A DNA stretch of 64,000 bases from contig CAVWGG010000024.1 of the NCBI GenBank assembly GCA_963754535.1, positions 62,001 to 126,000 on the forward strand, in the 5' to 3' direction. Every line of letters begins with the position of its first letter. The first letter of the stretch is position 1. Shown here piece by piece: positions 16,835-30,170 of this stretch. A model generated the notes under the pieces. It worked only from the letters and a program-made list of their open reading frames with translations, was not told the DNA's origin and ran no database searches. The position numbers were made by a program, and so were the translations under genes. This stretch comes from RPQJ01 sp963754535 (lineage in GTDB: Bacteria; Pseudomonadota; Gammaproteobacteria; Steroidobacterales; Steroidobacteraceae).

Positions 16835-17455
16835 TCAGCGTGCAGATCCGATACGCAGATTGCCGCGCTGCAGCACTTTTTCAGTCGCGTCGTCGATAAC
16901 CTGCACTGCCACGAACCCATCGTCATGCAGGCGCGTGACGATCGACACCGGACGAGTGGACTCGAGCGACGTCACGATCTGCGGCGCCTCGGCCGAACCC
17001 GTGAGTGTGATCGAGCCGCGAACCTGGTCGAGATTCACGATCATCCGCGCCTCGGCATGCGTGGCTGCGGCAATCGTGCCGGCCAGCTGACCCGCGCCAA
17101 GCTCCGTCGAATCGAGATTGCCGAACTGGAATGCCAGCGCGCTGACCAGCAGGCCACCGCCGAAGGCAGCGGCATAGCGCAGCAGCGGGCGGCTGGCGAA
17201 CGACGTATGGCGGAGTCCGTGCGACCTCGGCACGGCGACGGGCAAGCGCGCCACGATGGCTTCGTGCAGGCCCGCCGGAAGCTCTTCACTCGGCACGTCG
17301 TCGAGAGCACCGCAGGTTCGCGTCAGCTCGTCGCGCAACGCGCGCACGGACGGGTCGGCGAGCAGCAGGCGATTGAGTTCGGCCCGCTGCGGGCCGGTGA
17401 TCACGCCATCGATTTCGGCGTTGATCAGTTCGAGCGTGGTGTCCTGGCCGGTCAT
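16835..17455 (-). CDS. Anti-sigma factor (RseA-type, membrane-anchored)
   Basis: A 206-residue protein whose ATG at 17455 overlaps the stop of the ECF sigma gene (ATGA), the usual arrangement of a sigma/anti-sigma pair. The N-terminal ~90 residues (LELINAEIDGVITGPQRAEL, LRDELTRTCGALDDVP) form a small helical sigma-binding domain without the HxxxCxxC zinc motif. One membrane helix follows (YAAAFGGGLLVSALAFQF), then a periplasmic domain of about 80 residues. It should hold the sigma factor at the membrane until a signal causes its release. The signal and the protease are unknown; prsW about 4 kb away is a candidate. Confidence 0.8.
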   Translation of the reverse strand: MTGQDTTLELINAEIDGVITGPQRAELNRLLLADPSVRALRDELTRTCGALDDVPSEELPAGLHEAIVARLPVAVPRSHGLRHTSFASRPLLRYAAAFGGGLLVSALAFQFGNLDSTELGAGQLAGTIAAATHAEARMIVNLDQVRGSITLTGSAEAPQIVTSLESTRPVSIVTRLHDDGFVAVQVIDDATEKVLQRGNLRIGSAR

Positions 17456-18042
17456 TCCGACGTCCATCCCCTGGTTTCCAGCGCAGTCCTGAGCAGCTGG
17501 CGGGCGCTGAACAGGCGCGATTTGACTGTTTTTTCCGGCAGTTCGAGGATGGCGGCCATGTCCTCGTAGCTGCAGTCCATGAAGTGCCTCAGCACGATCA
17601 CGGCGCGGTATTCGGTGCGGAGGCCCATGATCGCGGCCGCCATGCCGTCGCTGAGCTGGCGCCGGTCGAATACGCCCTCGGGGCCTGGCGTGCCATCGGG
17701 CGTCTCGAAATCGAGAGCCGCGGTGGGCTTCCGGCGCTGCAGGGACTTGATCGATTCATTGAGCGCAATCCGGTAGATCCAGCTGTAGAACTTGTACGAC
17801 GGGTCGTATTCGCCAAGGTGCTCGTACACCTTGAGGAAGACCGTCTGGGTCACGTCCCGGGCTTCTTCGCGATCGTGCAGCATGCGCAGCGCCGCGTTGT
17901 AGACCGTTTTTTCGTGCCGCCGGACCAGCGCCTCGAAGGCTCGGGGCTCCCCGCTGCACGTGCGTCTGACCAGTGCTCCGTCGCTCTCGTCGTTCATAAA
18001 TACCGGCGGACGCCCAGAAAGTTGGTCAGGTGACCCATCCAT
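17452..18042 (-). CDS. ECF-type RNA polymerase sigma factor (RpoE-like)
   Basis: A 196-residue sigma-70 family factor. Region 2 is seen in ALVRRHEKTVYNAALRML, DVTQTVFLKVYEHL and SWIYRIALNESIK; region 4 with its helix-turn-helix in HFMDCSYEDMAAILELPEKT and VKSRLFSARQLL. Regions 1 and 3 are missing, as in ECF factors. The ATG at 18042 lies six bases after the STAS gene stop; an in-frame ATG at 17997 also fits the family length, and neither has a clear ribosome binding site. It is followed by its presumed anti-sigma factor and lies downstream of a phosphatase/STAS pair, so two layers of control are possible. Confidence 0.9.
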   Translation of the reverse strand: MDGSPDQLSGRPPVFMNDESDGALVRRTCSGEPRAFEALVRRHEKTVYNAALRMLHDREEARDVTQTVFLKVYEHLGEYDPSYKFYSWIYRIALNESIKSLQRRKPTAALDFETPDGTPGPEGVFDRRQLSDGMAAAIMGLRTEYRAVIVLRHFMDCSYEDMAAILELPEKTVKSRLFSARQLLRTALETRGWTSE

Positions 18043-18048
18043 CGGCCG

Positions 18049-18345
18049 CTAGCTGCCGGCCGGGGCGATTTCGAAGATCCGGTCGAATCCTGCGTACTTG
18101 AAGATGTCGCGGATGTGCTTGTTGGCGTTGATCAGCCGCAGGCCCTGGCCCGACGCCATGACGCGCTTCTGCGTCTTGAGCAGCACGCCCAGGCCGGCGC
18201 TGGACACGTAATCGAGCCCTGCCAGGTCAACGACGCGCGGCGCCGGGATGCCATCCATGAACTGGAGCGCCTTGTCGCACTGGGCCGCATCCAGACGCCC
18301 GGTCATGATGATTTCGCCCTGCTCGCCCAATCGAATCTCGAACAT
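18049..18345 (-). CDS. STAS-domain anti-sigma factor antagonist
   Basis: A 98-residue single-domain protein of the SpoIIAA/RsbV type. The phosphorylatable serine motif is visible in LAGLDYVSSAGLGVLLKTQ, and the rest matches the alternating strand-helix pattern of STAS domains. In partner switching, the unphosphorylated form binds a kinase/anti-sigma protein and frees the sigma factor or other partner. It lies six bases downstream of a gene that encodes both a PP2C phosphatase and an RsbW-like kinase domain, so its phosphorylation state is probably set by that one protein. Confidence 0.9.
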   Translation of the reverse strand: MFEIRLGEQGEIIMTGRLDAAQCDKALQFMDGIPAPRVVDLAGLDYVSSAGLGVLLKTQKRVMASGQGLRLINANKHIRDIFKYAGFDRIFEIAPAGS

Positions 18346-18351
18346 GCGGTC

Positions 18352-20046
18352 TCACCCTGCCTCTAGCGCCTTGGTAAACGTGATCGTGCTGCGGCGCTCC
18401 GAATACTCGTACTGGAGCGTGGTCGCCATCTGCTGCACGAGATGCAGACCCAACCCGCCCGGCTGGCGCTCGGCGAGCGGCTTATCGATGTCGACAGCCG
18501 GCGCGTGCGTGACGTCGAAGGAATCCACGTCGAAATCCGTGATCCGCACGGTGAGCTGCTCGGGCGTGTGGCCGAGGCTCAGTGAAATGTCGTGCGGGCT
18601 CTTCGCGTTGTACTTGATGAAATTCGTGAACAGCTCTTCGACGATGAAGCACACCGGCATGTGCAGTTCGGGGTCGAGCGAGCGGGCCGCGATGAAGTCG
18701 CCGACGAACCGGAAAATGCCGTCGAGCGAATCGAGCGCGCGCGGAAAATAGCGCTGGATCGTGGTGCGGCCGGCGGTCTCGCCGCGGCGCGCGAGCAGCA
18801 CGACCGTGATGTCGTCAGCCTGCGGATGGCCGTCCGCGAACACGTGCACGGACTGCAATAGCCGCGCCAGCAGGTCGGACATCGAGCCTTCATGGCGCGC
18901 GCGCAGCACCTGCTCGACGCCATCGGTGCCGAACATCGTGCCAGCGGGGTTCTCGCATTCGAACACGCCGTCGGTGATCAGGCCGAGGATGTCGCCGGGC
19001 GCGAGCTCGATGCGGTGCGGCGGATCGATCTCCGGAAACTTCATGAATCCAAGGGGAAACGTCGTCGGTGACAGCCAGCGACATGCGCCGGTCGCTGCCT
19101 GGAAATGCAGCAAGGGCCCCTGGCCCGCCGCGTGGTAATCGACCTTGTGCGTAACGGTGTCGAGCACACCGAAAAATGCCGTGACGAAGTGCTCCTCCGG
19201 CAGGTCCTCGACCAGCTGGTTGTTGACCTGGGCGAAGATCGCGTCGAGATCGGCGCCGAGCCGCAGCGCGACGCGCAGCATGCCGGTCATCTGCGTGGCG
19301 CTCAGCGCCGGCCCGATGCCGTGGCCGCTCGCGTCACCAAGCAACAGGAAGAGGCGCTGCTCATCGAGCGGAACGAGGTCGAAGGTGTCGCCGCCAGTCT
19401 GGTCGGCCGGGCAGAACTGGCCGGCCATGTCGTACTCCGCGAGCCGCGGCATTTCCGACGGCAGCGTGCTCATCTGGATCTCACGCGCCAGCTTGATCTC
19501 GCGATCCAGCTTTTCGGCCGCTGCCAGCGAGCGCGACATGCGTTCACGCTGGATGAAGACGACACATTGGGCCGCCAGCGTCTCGGCGACGCGTTCGTCT
19601 TCGGTCGAAAAGGCGCCTTTCTCGCTGTCGACGACCTGCAGCACCCCCACCAACTGGGAGCGCTCTACGAGCGGCACCGACAACATGCAGCGGACGTCGT
19701 TGTCGATGTCCAGGTCGACGGCTGGATCGAAGAGTGGTTCGAGCTTGCAGTTGGGGACGTTGATGACCTGGCGCGACCGCGCCGTCAGGCCAAGGACACC
19801 CTGCGAGAGATTGGCGCGCAGAGCCGGGACGCCCGGCGGGCCTCCAGTTAGTACAAGTACTCCCTGCTCAGGCTCGAAAAGCCACACCGTTGCGCGTTCG
19901 CCACGCAGCACGTTGCGCGCGGCTTCGCCGATTTCGGCCAGCACCTCTGCCAACTCGAACGGAGCAGCAAGCTTGCGCGTGACCTCGAGGATCTGCAGCA
20001 GCGCTTCGGCACGTAGTCCAACGGAAGGCGTCGTCTCTGGGTGCAC
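18352..20046 (-). CDS. GAF - PP2C (SpoIIE/RsbU) phosphatase - RsbW-like histidine kinase fold protein
   Basis: A 564-residue cytosolic regulator. Residues about 20-170 are a GAF sensor domain; about 185-405 a PP2C-type SpoIIE phosphatase domain (TGGDTFDLV, LLLGDASGHGIGPA, HPQADDITVVLLAR with the metal-binding aspartates); about 420-560 a GHKL ATPase domain (EELFTNFIKYN as N box, PGGLGLHLVQQ as G box). A phosphatase and an opposing kinase in one chain act on a STAS protein, whose gene follows directly. It heads the operon that leads to the ECF sigma factor. The ligand of the GAF domain is unknown. Confidence 0.9.
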   Translation of the reverse strand: MHPETTPSVGLRAEALLQILEVTRKLAAPFELAEVLAEIGEAARNVLRGERATVWLFEPEQGVLVLTGGPPGVPALRANLSQGVLGLTARSRQVINVPNCKLEPLFDPAVDLDIDNDVRCMLSVPLVERSQLVGVLQVVDSEKGAFSTEDERVAETLAAQCVVFIQRERMSRSLAAAEKLDREIKLAREIQMSTLPSEMPRLAEYDMAGQFCPADQTGGDTFDLVPLDEQRLFLLLGDASGHGIGPALSATQMTGMLRVALRLGADLDAIFAQVNNQLVEDLPEEHFVTAFFGVLDTVTHKVDYHAAGQGPLLHFQAATGACRWLSPTTFPLGFMKFPEIDPPHRIELAPGDILGLITDGVFECENPAGTMFGTDGVEQVLRARHEGSMSDLLARLLQSVHVFADGHPQADDITVVLLARRGETAGRTTIQRYFPRALDSLDGIFRFVGDFIAARSLDPELHMPVCFIVEELFTNFIKYNAKSPHDISLSLGHTPEQLTVRITDFDVDSFDVTHAPAVDIDKPLAERQPGGLGLHLVQQMATTLQYEYSERRSTITFTKALEAG

Positions 20047-20171
20047 CGGCTCCCCTCATTTTCCCCCAAGGCGGTTACCCGAGGCCGGAGTGTGCCTGCG
20101 ATGCTTTCAATCTGCACGTTTTGCGCGCTGCAACACGAGTGGCACCGGCGACAGAACCAGTCGCGCAAAAG

Positions 20172-20206
20172 AAAAACCCCCGACAGGATTCCCTGTCGGG
20201 GGTTTT
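20172..20206 (-). terminator. Terminator of the rRNA operon
   Basis: A perfect 11-base-pair stem (20177-20187 with 20192-20202) with a 4-base loop is flanked by A- and T-runs on both sides, giving TTTTT after the stem on the reverse strand. It lies just after the 5S gene and ends the rrn transcript. Confidence 0.95.
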
Positions 20207-20214
20207 GTTTGAGA

Positions 20215-20332
20215 GCCTGGCAGTGACCTACTCTTGCATGGACGAAGTCCAAACTACCATCGGCGCTGAGCGTTTTCACTTCCGAGTTCGGAAAGGGATC
20301 GGGTGGTTCCCGCTCGCTATGGCCGCCAGGCA
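20215..20332 (-). rRNA. rrf: 5S ribosomal RNA
   Basis: The reverse strand reads TGCCTGGCGGCCATAGCGAG at its 5' end and closes with the complementary ...CTGCCAGGC, the paired ends of gammaproteobacterial 5S rRNA. Length is about 118 bases. It is the last gene of the rrn operon and precedes the terminator. Confidence 0.95.
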
Positions 20333-20479
20333 AACCGGCTCATGCACCTCGCTCGCGCGAGGGCACAGAATTCGAATCGGGGTATGACATGCGTGTCGCG
20401 TTGTAAGCGATACAAGCTGTGAATTATCAGTCACACGCCAAAGGTTCGGAACCAGGTTCCAGACCGATTGGGTGTTATA

Positions 20480-23372
<2,893 letters not shown>

Positions 23373-23502
23373 ATATAACCCCAATCGTTCTGGAGTCATG
23401 GACCAAATAAAATCAATCAGCTGGTATCTCTTACGAATGCGACACGCTATCGAATCACAAGTTGAAATCAACTCGTTCCTCGGCGTCATACCCAAATTCA
23501 AA

Positions 23503-23515
23503 TTTTTAAAGAGCG
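23503..23515 (-). promoter_or_regulatory. boxA antitermination site in the 16S-23S spacer
   Basis: The reverse strand reads GCTCTTTAAAAA, close to the E. coli rrn boxA (TGCTCTTTAACAA). It stands in the spacer between tRNA-Ala and 23S, where E. coli also has a boxA. The same motif occurs in the leader at 25571-25583. Confidence 0.75.
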
Positions 23516-23608
23516 CTCGCAGCAAAGCTGCGATACATGAGACCACGCATGCATCGACTCTTTCGACGCGGTGCAGGCGTGGTATCACGCGGACTGTGAA
23601 GCGGGACC

Positions 23609-23684
23609 TGGTGGAGCCAGTCGGGATCGAACCGACGACCCCCTGCTTGCAAAGCAGGTGCTCTCCCAGCTGAGCTATGGCCCC
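23609..23684 (-). tRNA. tRNA-Ala(TGC)
   Basis: A 76-base cloverleaf on the reverse strand. It has the acceptor start GGGGCCATAGCTCAGC, anticodon loop CTTTGCAAG with TGC, the T arm GGTTCGATCC and an encoded CCA end. It lies in the rRNA spacer upstream of 23S, as is usual in gammaproteobacteria. Confidence 0.97.
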
Positions 23685-23702
23685 TAGGTCAGATCCCCAG
23701 AA

Positions 23703-23779
23703 TGGTGGGTCTGGGAAGATTCGAACTTCCGGCCTCACCCTTATCAGGGGTGCGCTCTGACCAACTGAGCTACAGACCC
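23703..23779 (-). tRNA. tRNA-Ile(GAT)
   Basis: A 77-base cloverleaf on the reverse strand beginning GGGTCTGTAGCTCAGTTGG, with anticodon GAT in CTGATAAG, T arm GTTCGAATC and encoded CCA. It is the first spacer tRNA after 16S, the common Ile-Ala order. Confidence 0.97.
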
Positions 23780-23899
23780 GGCTTTCGAGACGTCTCCGGG
23801 CATGGCCTGGAGAGCCGGCGATCAGTCCAGCTTCACTTTAATCGAATACAGGTAACTTGAATGGGAACTCGCACCGAGCATGAGCTCGTGCTGTCTTTT

Positions 23900-25437
<1,538 letters not shown>

Positions 25438-25570
25438 AAGTCTTGCGACTTTAGTTCGGAGAAAGTCCCAACTAACTTTCAGTAATTAACTGGCTATCAA
25501 TTGGTACTCGTTCCGATGTTTGCACTCACAAACGATCGACGCGAGTCCCCACACAAATTACCTGATTCGA

Positions 25571-25583
25571 TTTTTAAAGAGCG
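25571..25583 (-). promoter_or_regulatory. boxA antitermination site in the rrn leader
   Basis: The reverse strand reads GCTCTTTAAAAA, as at 23503-23515, and lies about 135 bases upstream of the 16S 5' end and downstream of the two promoters. This is where the Nus antitermination complex loads in E. coli rrn operons. Confidence 0.75.
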
Positions 25584-25612
25584 ACCTCAGAACTAGCCGA
25601 GGTGAGCCGCCT

Positions 25613-25640
25613 ATTATGCGGCAGTTTCCGTTGCTGTCAA
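25613..25640 (-). promoter_or_regulatory. rrn promoter P2
   Basis: A consensus -35 TTGACA (25640-25635) is separated by 16 bases from CATAAT (25618-25613). A GC-rich discriminator follows and A/T tracts (25643-25675) precede it like an UP element. It lies about 180 bases upstream of 16S. Confidence 0.75.
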
Positions 25641-25720
25641 CACCTTCGAAAAGTTTTTTCGTCGGGGTTTTTCGGCTGGCCACCGTCGCCAGAAGGCGGG
25701 GTGACTGCGGAAGGGCGCGC

Positions 25721-25748
25721 AGTATAGCTCCGAACGAAGGGTCGTCAA
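25721..25748 (-). promoter_or_regulatory. rrn promoter P1
   Basis: TTGACG (25748-25743), a 16-base spacer and TATACT (25726-25721) on the reverse strand, followed by GC-rich sequence. An A/T-rich tract at 25758-25770 upstream resembles an UP element. It is about 108 bases upstream of P2, an arrangement like E. coli rrn P1-P2. The rest of the 25438-25811 leader holds boxA and no gene. Confidence 0.78.
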
Positions 25749-25811
25749 CACTTGCGGGAAATATTTTTTCCCCGCGTGCGCCAACCCTGCGTGCGCCCCG
25801 TCCCCGGGACC

Positions 25812-27027
25812 TCAGGAACTGGACTCAGTTGCCAGCGTGACGCGCGCAATGCGGCGCTTGCCGACCTGGAAAACATGCGTATTTCCAGCGGTAAACGTGC
25901 GCGTTGCGTCTTCCACGCGCTCGCCGTCCACGCGCACGGCACCCTGCTTGACTTGCCGCATCGCTTCGCTCGTGCTCGGCACCAGCTGCGCGCCTTTCAG
26001 CACGTGCGCGAGGCCGATGCCCTCGGCGCCGACGGCCAGCGTCATCTCCGGCGACGTCCTCGGGCAGCGCGCCCTGCTGGAAGCGCGCGATGAATTCGTC
26101 GCGGGCCCGGTTGCCTGCCCCTGCCCCGTGGAACCGATCGACGATCTCCACGCCCAGCTCGAACTTGACGTCCCGCGGATTGCGGCCGGCCGCGCACGCC
26201 TGTTTCAGCTGCTCGATTTCGGCGTTGGAGCGGAACGACAGCAGGTCGAACCAGCGCCACATGAGGTCATCGGACACGGACATCAGCTTGCCGAACATCT
26301 GGTCGGCGGGCTCCGCGATGCCGATGTAGTTGCCGAGGGATTTCGACATCTTGTTGACGCCGTCGAGCCCCTCGAGCAACGGCATCGTCAGCACGACCTG
26401 CGGCTCCTGCCCGTAGGCCTCCTGCAACTGCCGGCCGACGAGCAGGTTGAATTTCTGGTCGGTGCCGCCGAGCTCGACGTCGGCCTGCAGGGCCACCGAG
26501 TCGTAGCCCTGCACGAGCGGATACAGGAATTCGTGGATGGCGATCGGCTGCCCGGATTTGTAGCGTTTCGAGAAGTCGTCGCGCTCGAGCATGCGGGCCA
26601 CGGTGTGCTTCGCGGCGAGCTGGATCATGCCCGCCGCGCCCATCGCGCTCATCCAGGTCGAATTGAACTCCACGCGGGTGAGCGCCGGATCCAGGATCTT
26701 GAAGATCTGGGCCTGGTACGTCTCCGCGTTCGCCTTGATCTCGTCGGGCGTCAGGGGCGGCCGCGTCGCGTTGCGCCCGGTCGGGTCACCGATGAGCCCG
26801 GTGAAGTCGCCGATCAGGAAGATGACGTCGTGGCCCAGCCGCTGGAACATGGCCATGCGGTTGATCAGCACCGTGTGGCCCAGGTGCAGGTCGGGCGCCG
26901 TCGGGTCGAAACCCGCCTTGACCCGCAGCGGCTTGCCTCGCGCCAGCTTCTTCAGCAGGTCGGCTTCCAGGAGCACCTCGGAGGCGCCGCGGCGCAGTTC
27001 GGCCAGTTGTTGGTCGGCAGGCAGCAT
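25812..27027 (-). CDS. tyrS: Tyrosyl-tRNA synthetase, frame interrupted by an apparent one-base insertion near 26045-26060
   Basis: TyrRS charges tRNA-Tyr and is normally essential. The main frame (start at 27027, MLPADQQLAELRRG) has the HIGH-like DLHLGHTV and the KMSKS motif in NKMSKSLGN, then runs through ARFQQGALPED and turns into Arg-rich nonsense. The missing C-terminal S4 domain (MTLAVGAEGIGLAHVLKGAQ to TLATESSS) continues in another frame from 26045 to 25812. Removing one base between about 26045 and 26060 would join them as LPED-S-PEMTLAV, which matches the family. A sequencing or assembly error is the simplest explanation; a real mutation would need a second tyrS. An in-frame ATG at 27060 is less likely as start. 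Confidence 0.85.
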
Positions 27028-27240
27028 CGATGGCACGCTCCGGGCTGTATTGCAGTGCAAGGCGCGGGACTGTAGGGGTTGCCGGCGGTGCAGGCAACGC
27101 CGCGGACTTGGTGAAGGCGGTCACAGTCCGTACATATTTTCCGCAAGACCCTGAAGAAACTAAGGAAATTGCCGATTTAACAGTTGACTCGTGGCGTTCA
27201 CGCAACTACTTTACGCGCCATTGCTCAATGGGGGTGTCCA

Positions 27241-28590
27241 TTGCAACCGACCGATTTTCTGGCGTCTGCCACTACCGGGCAGGCGTCCGCGCCGACCGTT
27301 CCGACCCTGCGTCGCCGCTGGCTGACCGGGACCAGCCTCCCGCTGGTCGCCGCCGTGGCCGGCATCCTTGCGCTCGCCGCGTGGCCGCGACAGGAAGCTC
27401 CGACGTCGGTGGACCTGACGGCACTGGTCGCGTCGCAGCCGGCTGAAGCCGCCACGCCAACCGGCACGGACGAGGAATTTCCCGAGAACGTCGAATACAC
27501 GGTCCAGCGCAACGACACGCTCGACCGGATTTTCCGCTCCGTGGGCATCGACATGGCTGCGCTCGCCGAGCTGCGCCAGCGCCCCGAAGTCCGCCGTGCG
27601 CTCGACATCGTGCGCCCCGGCGACGTCATCACCTTCACGCACATCGACGGCGCGCTGCAGTCGCTCAACCGCCAGATCAGCAACACGCTGACGCTGTCGG
27701 TGGCGCGCTCCGACGACGGCTTCGCGGTCAATTACGTCGAGAACCCGCTCGAAACCGAGATCGTCGGTCGCCGCGCGCAGATCAATTCGTCGCTGTTCGT
27801 CGCCGGACAGAACGCCGGCATGTCGGCCGAGACGATCATGACTCTGGCCAACCAGATCTTCGGCTGGGACATCGACTTCGCGCTCGACATCCGCCAGGGC
27901 GACGAATTCAGCGTGCTCTACGAGCAGAAGTTCCAGGACGGCGAATACGTTAACGACGGGCGCGTGCTCGCCGCCGAGTTCGTGAACCAGGGCAAGACGC
28001 ATCGCGCCGTGTGGTTCCAGTCGCAGGACGGCGAAGTGCAGGGTTACTTCACGCCGGACGGCAAGGGCATGCGCAAGGCTTTCCTGCGCGCGCCGCTCGA
28101 CTTCACGCGCATGAGCTCGGGCTTCAACCCGCGCCGCAAGCACCCGATCAGCGGCGTCGTGCGCGCGCACAAGGGCGTCGATTACGCGGCGCCCACTGGC
28201 ACGCCGATCTGGTCCGCGGGCGACGGGCGCATCAAGTTCGCCGGCCGCAAGGGTGGCTACGGCAACGTCGTCATCGTGGATCACGGCAAGGGCATCAACA
28301 CGCTGTACGGTCACATGTCGCGCTTCGGCAAGGCGGCACGGTCGGGCCGCAGCGTCAAACAGGGCGACATCATCGGTTACGTGGGCGCCACCGGCGCGGC
28401 GACTGGCCCGCACCTGCACTACGAATACCAGGTCAAGGGCGTGCACAAGAATCCGGCGACGATTCCACTGCCGCGCACGGAAATTCCGTCGGGTTACCTG
28501 GCGGAGTTCCGCGGCCAGAGCGAATCCGCGCTCGCGAAACTGCAGCTCACCAGCGGCCAGGGCAGCGTCACCCGGGTCGCCAGCCGCTGA
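27241..28590 (+). CDS. M23-family peptidoglycan endopeptidase (MepM-like)
   Basis: A cell-wall hydrolase of about 449 residues. After an N-terminal basic part and one membrane helix (SLPLVAAVAGILALAAW) come an OapA/LysM-like domain (EYTVQRNDTLDRIFRSVGID) and a second domain. The LytM catalytic domain follows with HKGVDYAAPTGTP and HLHYEYQV, which give the HxxxD and HxH zinc ligands. It should cut peptide cross-links in the periplasm. No ATG start exists: TTG at 27241 behind GGGGGTG is preferred, TTG at 27184 is the alternative. It is divergent from tyrS, the same neighbourhood as in Pseudomonas. Confidence 0.88.
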   Translation: MQPTDFLASATTGQASAPTVPTLRRRWLTGTSLPLVAAVAGILALAAWPRQEAPTSVDLTALVASQPAEAATPTGTDEEFPENVEYTVQRNDTLDRIFRSVGIDMAALAELRQRPEVRRALDIVRPGDVITFTHIDGALQSLNRQISNTLTLSVARSDDGFAVNYVENPLETEIVGRRAQINSSLFVAGQNAGMSAETIMTLANQIFGWDIDFALDIRQGDEFSVLYEQKFQDGEYVNDGRVLAAEFVNQGKTHRAVWFQSQDGEVQGYFTPDGKGMRKAFLRAPLDFTRMSSGFNPRRKHPISGVVRAHKGVDYAAPTGTPIWSAGDGRIKFAGRKGGYGNVVIVDHGKGINTLYGHMSRFGKAARSGRSVKQGDIIGYVGATGAATGPHLHYEYQVKGVHKNPATIPLPRTEIPSGYLAEFRGQSESALAKLQLTSGQGSVTRVASR

Positions 28591-28656
28591 GACTGTCGAG
28601 CCGCTGTTACCCGCAATCGTGAAACCGCTCCCGCTGCACTGGAGCGGCGAGGCCAA

Positions 28657-30153
28657 TCACGCCAGGCGTAACCTGAAGCCGATCGCTTCGAGGTAGCCGG
28701 CTTCCTGTTCGAGATCGATGGCCGTGAGCGGATGCTCGTCGAGCCATCCGCGCGGAAACGCGAGCTCCGCGCTTTTTCCCTTGGCGGCCAGCCGGATGTC
28801 GGGCAGCGAACGCGGTCCGCGCCCGCGGTGCAGCAGCACGGCGAGTCGCAACAGCACGATCAGGTAGAGCGCTTTCAGGTGCCACGGCGGCATCAGCTCG
28901 TCGAGAGCCGCCAGTTGCAGCTTGCGGCGGTGGCCGCCCACGATGGCCGCAAGCAGTTGCTGCTCGTGGCTCGGAAATCCCGGCAGGTCTGCATTCTGCA
29001 GCAGGTAAGCGCCATGCCGCTGATACTGCGAATGCGCGATGTCGAGCCCGACTTCGTGCAGGCGCGCAGCCCAGCCGAGCACGGGCTCGGCCAGCGGATC
29101 GTCGAGCCCCCAGTCGTCACGCACCTGCCGCAGGAAATCGAGTGCGGTCGCCTCGACGCGATCTGCCTGCGCGGTCTCCACGTGAAAACGCCCTTCCATC
29201 GCACGCACGCTGCGCACGCGCGCGTCTTCGTCGGTGAGGCGTCCCAGCAAGTCGTACAGCAGGCCTTCACGCAGCGCGCCGTCCGCAATCCGCATCGTCT
29301 CGATGCCGAGCCGATCGAACACTTCGAGCAGGATGGCGAGACCGCCCGGCAGCACCTCCTGCCGTTCGGGTGACAGGCCCGGCAGCTTGAGACGCGAGGC
29401 CTGGCCGGCGCGCAGCGTCTCCTGCAACAGCCACTCGAGACCCGCGCGATCGACATGCGTTGCGGCCGGCTCGCGCGCCTGCAGCGTGTCGGCGACGGCG
29501 CGCAGCGTGCCGGAGGCGCCGTACGCGATATCCCACTCGGATCGCTTGAAGCGGTTGATGACCGGCTCGAGTTCAAGGTGCGCCGCCGTGCGCGCGCGCT
29601 TCATGCGCTTCTCGGTGATCTCGCCATCGGCGAAGAAGCGCGCGCTCAGGCTGACGCAACCCATGTACAGGCTTTCGAGCCGCTTCGCCGCGAGCCCCTC
29701 GCCGATGATGAGTTCGGTGCTGCCGCCGCCGATGTCGACGACGAGGCGGTGCCCGCCTTCGTTCGGCGTCGTGTGCGCGACGCCGAGGTGGATCAGGCGC
29801 GCTTCCTCGACACCCGAGATGATTTCGATGGGATGGCCGAGCGCGTCGCGGGCCCGCTCGAGAAACACCCCGCGGCGCTTGGCCTTGCGCAGCGTGTTGG
29901 TGCCGACGACACGCACGCTCTCCGCGCGCATGTCGCGCAGGCGCTGGCCGAAGCGTTCGAGGCATTGCAGCGCGCGCTGCGTGGATTCTCGGCTGAGACG
30001 GCCGAACTCGTCGAGACCGGCCGCGAGGCGAACCATCTCACGCAGGCGGTCGAGCACGATGAGCTGCCCGTGGTTGTAACGGGCGACGATCATGTGAAAG
30101 CTGTTGGAGCCGAGGTCTACCGCCGCGAGGACGTCCGGCACTCGTTGCGGCAC
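28657..30153 (-). CDS. ppx: Exopolyphosphatase (Ppx/GppA family)
   Basis: A 498-residue phosphatase of the ASKHA fold. The phosphate-binding motifs AVDLGSNSFHMIVAR and VVDIGGGSTELIIGEG are present, and the C-terminal HD-like helical domain (from about residue 310) has ARLHEVGLDIAHSQ. Full family length. Ppx releases phosphate from polyphosphate; GppA hydrolyses pppGpp; sequence alone does not separate the two activities, but the length and the C-terminal domain favour Ppx. It starts 17 bases after erpA on the same strand. Confidence 0.9.
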   Translation of the reverse strand: MPQRVPDVLAAVDLGSNSFHMIVARYNHGQLIVLDRLREMVRLAAGLDEFGRLSRESTQRALQCLERFGQRLRDMRAESVRVVGTNTLRKAKRRGVFLERARDALGHPIEIISGVEEARLIHLGVAHTTPNEGGHRLVVDIGGGSTELIIGEGLAAKRLESLYMGCVSLSARFFADGEITEKRMKRARTAAHLELEPVINRFKRSEWDIAYGASGTLRAVADTLQAREPAATHVDRAGLEWLLQETLRAGQASRLKLPGLSPERQEVLPGGLAILLEVFDRLGIETMRIADGALREGLLYDLLGRLTDEDARVRSVRAMEGRFHVETAQADRVEATALDFLRQVRDDWGLDDPLAEPVLGWAARLHEVGLDIAHSQYQRHGAYLLQNADLPGFPSHEQQLLAAIVGGHRRKLQLAALDELMPPWHLKALYLIVLLRLAVLLHRGRGPRSLPDIRLAAKGKSAELAFPRGWLDEHPLTAIDLEQEAGYLEAIGFRLRLA

Positions 30154-30170
30154 GGCGGCGCTTCAACCCA

